Assembly: GCA_020425835.1 (NCBI GenBank)
Contig: JAGQRC010000086.1
Coordinates: 1 to 9,497 of the forward strand
Reading direction: 5' to 3'
Length of the DNA stretch: 9,497 nt
Origin: Planctomycetota bacterium
Lineage (GTDB): Bacteria; Planctomycetota; UBA8108; UBA1146; JAJFFE01
The first letter of the stretch is position 1. The number at the start of each line of letters is the position of its first letter. Both the position numbers and the translations under genes were made by a program. Below the pieces are notes generated by a model that was not told the origin of the DNA, searched no databases, and saw nothing but the letters and a program-made list of their open reading frames with translations. This document shows, piece by piece, positions 5,710-9,497 of the stretch.

Positions 5710-6975
5710 ATGCGCGTCAGCTCGATTCTCGTCGGTTGGGTGCTCTGCTCGGCGACCTCCGCGTTCGCGGGGAGCGACCTCCTGAGCATCATGTACCCGC
5801 CGGATCCGGTCCAGCCGGGCGACTCGTTCGACATGGCCGTCACCTTCGACCACCCTTCGGGCGCCCCGGTTCTCGCCTGGACCTTCTTCGCCTGCCACGA
5901 TCCCGACGCGATCTCCCTCTTCGGTGTCGAGCTCGGATCGGACGCGGCGAACCTCAACGGCGGCGCGGGACCCGACTTCTTCCTCGGTGAGGTCCAGCCG
6001 GATGGTGCCCTGATCGACGTCGTCACCTCGTTCTCCGTCGACGATGCCATCCCGGTCGGCTCGTCGCTGCACCTCCACACGCTCCAGTACCAGGCCCTCA
6101 CGGAGGGTTCGACCACGGTCGACTTCTGCGCCGTTCCCTACGGGCCGCCTCTGTTCACCGACATCAATGGTGGAGAGGACATCCCGCCGACGATGCCGGG
6201 TGACGTCTACGTGGGAACCTCGCCGAACCCCGACGACTACCTGCTCTACTTCACCGGAGATGCGAACCCGATCCTCGGTGGTTCGGCAACCTTCGAGGTG
6301 AGTTCACGCGTCACATTCCCCGGCGGCGAGGCCATCCAGTCCTGGTCGATGGGGGTCTGCACACTCGGATCGAGCGTCGTGGCGGTCGAGGTGGCCGAAG
6401 GAGGCGCGGTCCCCCCGAGCCCCGACTTCTCGGTGATCCAGATCGATCCGGGTCAGGGCTGGCTCGCGGTCTGTATCCTGAGCTTCACCGGTCCCGCCTT
6501 CGTGCCCCCGGGAATCGGAGTCGAGCTCTACTCCGCGCAATACGAGGCGCTCACCGTCGGGGCAGCGCAGTTGTGCTACTGCGACAGCCTCGTTCCCCAA
6601 CCGCCCGAGCTGCTCCCGGTTCCCGTCGAGACACTCTTGGTCGGCGTCAGCGGGTTGTCGATCGATCCCCCGACCCAGTGCTTCGACATCGTCGTGCAGT
6701 CCGCCACTGCGACGACGTTCGTCCGGGGCGACGTCAACGACGACGGTGGGGTGACGATCGCCGACGCGATCACCGGCCTCGGGCAACTGTTCTCGGGCGA
6801 GCCGATCGACTGCGCTTCGAGCGGCGACGTGAACGGTGACGGAGGCTACGACATCGGTGACATGATCTCCCTGTTGAACTACCTGTTCAGCGGTGGCCCC
6901 CCACCGGTCGAGCCGTTCCCCGGCTGCGGCGCTCCGGCGAGCGCCGACTGCGCGTCGTTCCAGAGTTGCCCTTGA
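5710..6975 (+). CDS. Secreted protein with two cohesin-like repeats and C-terminal dockerin pair
   Basis: The 421-residue product starts at ATG 5710, six bases after AGGAAAGG. An upstream in-frame ATG at 5611 would bury the signal peptide and lie in the intergenic region. A Sec signal (MRVSSILVGWVLCSATSAFA) is followed by two related beta-rich repeats at about 22-168 and 176-316. They align through LAWTFFACHDPDAI with QSWSMGVCTLGSSV, and through LHTLQYQALTEGSTTVDFC with LYSAQYEALTVGAAQLCYC. Each ends near a VYVG/LLVG strand. This looks like the cohesin-type beta-sandwich common in planctomycete secreted proteins; that is inference from pattern, not a domain search. From about 337 a dockerin pair follows, with loops at 341-352 (DVNDDGGVTIAD) and 373-384 (DVNGDGGYDIGD). 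It ends in a Gly/Pro/Cys tail to the stop. No enzyme motif is seen. A structural, binding or surface-scaffold role is the best guess. Confidence 0.88.
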   Translation: MRVSSILVGWVLCSATSAFAGSDLLSIMYPPDPVQPGDSFDMAVTFDHPSGAPVLAWTFFACHDPDAISLFGVELGSDAANLNGGAGPDFFLGEVQPDGALIDVVTSFSVDDAIPVGSSLHLHTLQYQALTEGSTTVDFCAVPYGPPLFTDINGGEDIPPTMPGDVYVGTSPNPDDYLLYFTGDANPILGGSATFEVSSRVTFPGGEAIQSWSMGVCTLGSSVVAVEVAEGGAVPPSPDFSVIQIDPGQGWLAVCILSFTGPAFVPPGIGVELYSAQYEALTVGAAQLCYCDSLVPQPPELLPVPVETLLVGVSGLSIDPPTQCFDIVVQSATATTFVRGDVNDDGGVTIADAITGLGQLFSGEPIDCASSGDVNGDGGYDIGDMISLLNYLFSGGPPPVEPFPGCGAPASADCASFQSCP

Positions 6976-6980
6976 GCCAC

Positions 6981-7009
6981 CGCTCGGCGCTGCTTCCGCA
7001 CGACGAGCG
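6981..7009 (+). terminator. Possible terminator after the cohesin-like gene
   Basis: CGCTCG (6981-6986) pairs with CGAGCG (7004-7009), and GCG/CGC can extend the stem inward with a small bulge. ATTCCCTTTCC follows. The hairpin starts five bases past the TGA stop. The pyrimidine-rich tail is only partly T, so a weak intrinsic terminator is the most one can claim. Confidence 0.45.
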
Positions 7010-7020
7010 ATTCCCTTTCC

Positions 7021-7035
7021 CCGGATCGGGTGGAG
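7021..7035 (+). repeat. Shared intergenic word, copy 2 (CCGGATCGGGTGGAG)
   Basis: All 15 bases are identical to 5622-5636. It is in the same orientation relative to its downstream plus-strand gene, 159 bases before the ATG. Its right half overlaps the left arm of the GTGGAGT/ACTCCAC inverted repeat. Confidence 0.7.
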
Positions 7036-7092
7036 TTGCTACTTTGGGGCGACTCCACGGCTCCATGCATTCGGGTCGATCGACGACCGACG

Positions 7093-7112
7093 TGACGGTG
7101 GAGGTCCGGGCT
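7093..7112 (+). repeat. Second shared upstream word, copy 2
   Basis: TGACGGTG-G-AGGTCCGGGCT differs from 5658-5676 only by one inserted G. It lies 57 bases downstream of the first word here, against 21 bases in copy 1, so the two words are separate conserved blocks rather than one rigid element. Confidence 0.6.
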
Positions 7113-7194
7113 CTGGCTGACGCGCGTCGAGCAAGTCGAATCCCCCGCGAACTCCGGATCGAGCCTCGCCGAACGCGCTCGCGGGAGGCGTTGC

Positions 7195-9497
7195 ATGCGT
7201 CATGGGATCGCTCTGTCGGCTGTCCTCTGGGGATCACTCCTACTCCTGAACATCGGCGTCGTCCTCGGCGGAGATGACCGCGGAGGCGGTGCGACTCCGG
7301 AGCCGCCGTCCACGACGTCGCCGGTCGTGAACGCCGCGTCGGATTGGCTGCACGAACACCTCGCGCAACTCGCTCGGTCCGAGGCGATCGAAGACCTCGA
7401 CTTCGTTCCCGACTTCCGAGTGCGGCTCCTTCGCGGAGATCGGACGGTCCTGGCCTATCGGTTCACCCAACACGGGATTCCGGTCGAGGGCGCGCGAGCT
7501 CGGTTGCTGGTCGCCCACGAGGCGACGTCGGCGACGGTTCTCGGGGGGACCGTCGTCACCGAGCGGCCGCTCGACCCCGGGATTCCGCGGCTGCCCACGA
7601 TCGACCGAGGCGTCGCCATCCGTGCTGCGCGGAGGCTGGACGAGGCCGTCGGTCTCACCCACTGGGGTGATCCCGAGCGGGTGATCGTCGGCCCGGCGAG
7701 CTTCGCGTCGCTGTCGCGATCCCACTTGGCGTGGAAGGTGTCCGCGCATTCCTCGCTCGATGGGGGTCGATCGGATCTGCGATCGACCACCTTCTTCCTC
7801 GATGCCCACGACGCCACGCTCCTCGGCTTGCGCGAGGAACGGTGCGACGACGGCATCCGCGGGAACGTCGCGGGGAAGGCGACGCCAGGCCTCGAGCCCG
7901 ATCTACCCAGCAACCCCCCGACGCCGATGGTCGTCCCCGATGCGGAGGTGGCGGTGCCCTCGCTCGTGTCGACGCTCACCGACGAGGCGGGTGCGTACGC
8001 GTTGGCCGTGGCACCGATGTCGGTGGTGGGCGTCCAGACGGAGCTCGTCGGACCTTGGGTCGTCGTCACCCCCGAGCAGGGATCGCCGTTGACCCAGGCG
8101 AGCATCGTCGAGTCGCCGGGTGTCGCCGACTTCGTCTTCAACAACGGGCCGCAGGAGTTCGCCACGAGCCAGCTCAACGCCTACCTGCACACCATAGGAA
8201 CGCGGAACTTCTACCGGTCGCGCGCGCCATCCTTCGCCCCCCTCGATGTTCCGCTCCCCTGCTTCGTGAATCTCGACGACAGCTGCGGTGCGTTCTTCCT
8301 TCCGGAGCCGCTGCTCTCGATCAACTTCCACGCGGCGGGAGGCGGTTGTCCCAACACCGCATACTCGACGATCGTCTCCCACGAGTTCGGTCACTTCATC
8401 GTCGACCGACTCGGGCTGGAGCAGCTGTCGTTCGGGGAGGGATTCGCCGATGCGCTCAGCGCGCTCCGTTTCGACACGCCGATCATCGGCGCCGACCTGT
8501 ACGGTCCCGGAGAGCCGATTCGCGACATCGTCGCCGCGGACGTGTCGTTCCCCTGTTTCGGTGAGATCCACGGCTGTGGGCTCGTGCTGGCCGGGGTCTG
8601 GTGGGATCTGCGGCAGGAGCTCGGCACACGTCTCGGGTCCGCGCTCGGGCTCGACGTCGCGCGACAGTTGTTCGTCGACTGGAGCCTCCTCACCGTCGGA
8701 CCGCTCGCCGACTTCAGCGCTCACCCGGGAACCGGGATCGAGGTGCTGTTCGTCGATGATGACGACGGGGACCTGACGAACGGGACTCCGAACTACGCGG
8801 CGATCCGTGCCGCGTTCGACCGTCACGACCTTCGGGTCCCGGCGGTGAGGACGTTGGCGTTCGACTATCCGGACGGACGACCCGATCGGCTCTACCCCAC
8901 GCTCGCGACACCGTTCCGGGTGGACGCCGGCGCGCTCGTGAATGCTCCGCTCCCCGACACCGGCCGACTCCACTTGTCGGTCAACGGAGGGTCCGAGTTC
9001 ATCGTCCCAATGACATGGCTCGGGGAGAGTCACTACCGCGCCCGCATTCCCGCGCTCCCGGCGGGGGCTCGCGTGGACTACTCCGTCTCGGTGAAGGACG
9101 AGCTCGACATTCGCAGCGGCGATCCCTTCGACCCGATCGCGTCGACCTTCACCGTGTTCGTCGGTAGCGAAGCGACCGTGGTCTTCTCCGACGACTTCGA
9201 GTCGGACCGAGGTTGGACCTCCGAGGGATCGGCGGTCGAGGGTCATTGGGTGCGGGTCGATCCGGATCCGACGAGCGTCGGTGGTTTCCCGCTTCAACCC
9301 GGGGTCGATCACACCGAGGCGGGAACACACTGCTTCGTCACCGGGCAAGGGGTCGCCGATGGGACCATCGATCGAGGCGACGTCGATGGAGGAGCCGTGC
9401 TCCTCACCAGTCCGCTCCTCGATCTCTCGGCACCCGGGGTCTACCAGGTCGAGTACTGGCGATGGATCAACGGCCTCCCCGAACTATACTACCTTCC
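7195..9497 (+). CDS. Partial secreted M36/fungalysin-like zinc metalloprotease
   Basis: The frame is open for 767 codons from ATG 7195 (GGGAGG 6 bases upstream) to the right edge; the C-terminus is missing. A Sec signal (MRHGIALSAVLWGSLLLLN) is cleaved near residue 25. Residues 70-215 resemble the FTP propeptide of thermolysin/fungalysin proteases (VLAYRFTQHGIPVEGARARL, 85-104). Residues 220-292 look like a carboxypeptidase-regulatory-type beta domain (TDEAGAYAL at 262-270). The catalytic domain spans about 310-545. HEFGH (396-400) supplies two zinc histidines and the catalytic glutamate, and GEGFAD (414-419) supplies the third ligand, E415, as in gluzincins. GEIHGCGLVLAGVWWDL (456-472) matches the M36 helix region, and DDDDGDLTNGTPNYAAI (521-537) follows. 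An Ig-like segment lies at 555-655. At 663 a beta-sandwich begins (DDFESDRGW) of the kind found C-terminally in planctomycete proteases. It is likely an active secreted peptidase; its substrate is unknown. Confidence 0.92.
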   Translation, partial: MRHGIALSAVLWGSLLLLNIGVVLGGDDRGGGATPEPPSTTSPVVNAASDWLHEHLAQLARSEAIEDLDFVPDFRVRLLRGDRTVLAYRFTQHGIPVEGARARLLVAHEATSATVLGGTVVTERPLDPGIPRLPTIDRGVAIRAARRLDEAVGLTHWGDPERVIVGPASFASLSRSHLAWKVSAHSSLDGGRSDLRSTTFFLDAHDATLLGLREERCDDGIRGNVAGKATPGLEPDLPSNPPTPMVVPDAEVAVPSLVSTLTDEAGAYALAVAPMSVVGVQTELVGPWVVVTPEQGSPLTQASIVESPGVADFVFNNGPQEFATSQLNAYLHTIGTRNFYRSRAPSFAPLDVPLPCFVNLDDSCGAFFLPEPLLSINFHAAGGGCPNTAYSTIVSHEFGHFIVDRLGLEQLSFGEGFADALSALRFDTPIIGADLYGPGEPIRDIVAADVSFPCFGEIHGCGLVLAGVWWDLRQELGTRLGSALGLDVARQLFVDWSLLTVGPLADFSAHPGTGIEVLFVDDDDGDLTNGTPNYAAIRAAFDRHDLRVPAVRTLAFDYPDGRPDRLYPTLATPFRVDAGALVNAPLPDTGRLHLSVNGGSEFIVPMTWLGESHYRARIPALPAGARVDYSVSVKDELDIRSGDPFDPIASTFTVFVGSEATVVFSDDFESDRGWTSEGSAVEGHWVRVDPDPTSVGGFPLQPGVDHTEAGTHCFVTGQGVADGTIDRGDVDGGAVLLTSPLLDLSAPGVYQVEYWRWINGLPELYYL

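Larger units (their letters stand above)
6976..7194 (+). promoter_or_regulatory. Regulatory gap before the metalloprotease gene
   Basis: These 219 bases hold no gene. Besides the hairpin at 6981-7009 they contain the exact word CCGGATCGGGTGGAG (7021-7035), an inverted repeat GTGGAGT (7030-7036) with ACTCCAC (7052-7058), the second shared word (7093-7112), and the GGGAGG ribosome site (7183-7188) six bases before the protease ATG. The protease probably has its own promoter here, but no clear -35/-10 pair is visible. Confidence 0.55.

Noticed and set aside
5604..6116. N-terminal extension of the apbE frame up to an ATG at 6116
   Set aside because: It would run antisense through the signal peptide and first repeat of the divergent gene and put about 170 unrelated residues before a lipoprotein signal.
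7903..9348. A 481-codon open frame on the minus strand
   Set aside because: It is antisense to the metalloprotease, rich in Arg/Glu/Val, with no start signal or recognisable motif.
1..9497. CRISPR array, tRNA, rRNA, transposase or integrase
   Set aside because: No regularly spaced repeats, no recognisable RNA-gene sequence and no mobile-element protein were seen on reading the window; the repeats found are short upstream words.

Overview
The window is high-GC, G/C-ending-codon bacterial DNA holding seven protein genes: five complete, and two cut by the window edges. Two proteins carry paired dockerin-type calcium-binding repeats of the form F-V-R-G-D-x-N-x-D, ending in a Cys/Gly/Pro-rich tail. 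A third is a large secreted metalloprotease with a C-terminal beta-sandwich region. Together with a DUF1800/DUF1501 pair, this style is typical of Planctomycetota, especially environmental genomes. That placement is inferred from protein style only; no rRNA or tRNA gene is present to confirm it.

Layout. Everything from 1 to 5603 is read from the minus strand and everything from 5710 to the right edge from the plus strand, so 5604-5709 is the only divergent intergenic region. In minus-strand transcription order: an ApbE-type FAD:protein FMN transferase lipoprotein (5603-4572); a 120-base gap with a hairpin; a secreted DUF1800 protein with an N-terminal dockerin pair (4451-2553, TTG start); 13 bases later a Tat-exported DUF1501 protein (2539-1181); a strong hairpin (1155-1118); a small zinc-ribbon membrane protein (994-623); about 300 bases without a recognisable gene; and a partial two-helix membrane protein (326-1). 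In plus order: a secreted protein with two cohesin-like repeats and a C-terminal dockerin pair (5710-6975), a 219-base regulatory gap, and an M36/fungalysin-like metalloprotease that runs off the right edge (7195-9497).

How they fit together. Five consecutive genes encode exported proteins. DUF1800 and DUF1501 are almost certainly co-transcribed and probably co-function, although their biochemical role is not established. Matching dockerin modules in DUF1800 and in the cohesin-like protein suggest attachment to a shared cell-surface or extracellular scaffold. The protease and ApbE would act in the same extracytoplasmic compartments, but nothing in the sequence ties them directly to the pair.

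The most unusual non-coding signal is a set of shared intergenic sequences. A 15-base word, CCGGATCGGGTGGAG, occurs exactly upstream of both plus-strand genes, with a near copy in front of the DUF1800 gene. A second 19-20 base word also recurs upstream of both plus-strand genes. In the first gene this second word sits inside the loop of a perfect 10-bp inverted repeat. This looks like a shared regulatory module. No CRISPR array, transposase, integrase, tRNA or rRNA was seen.
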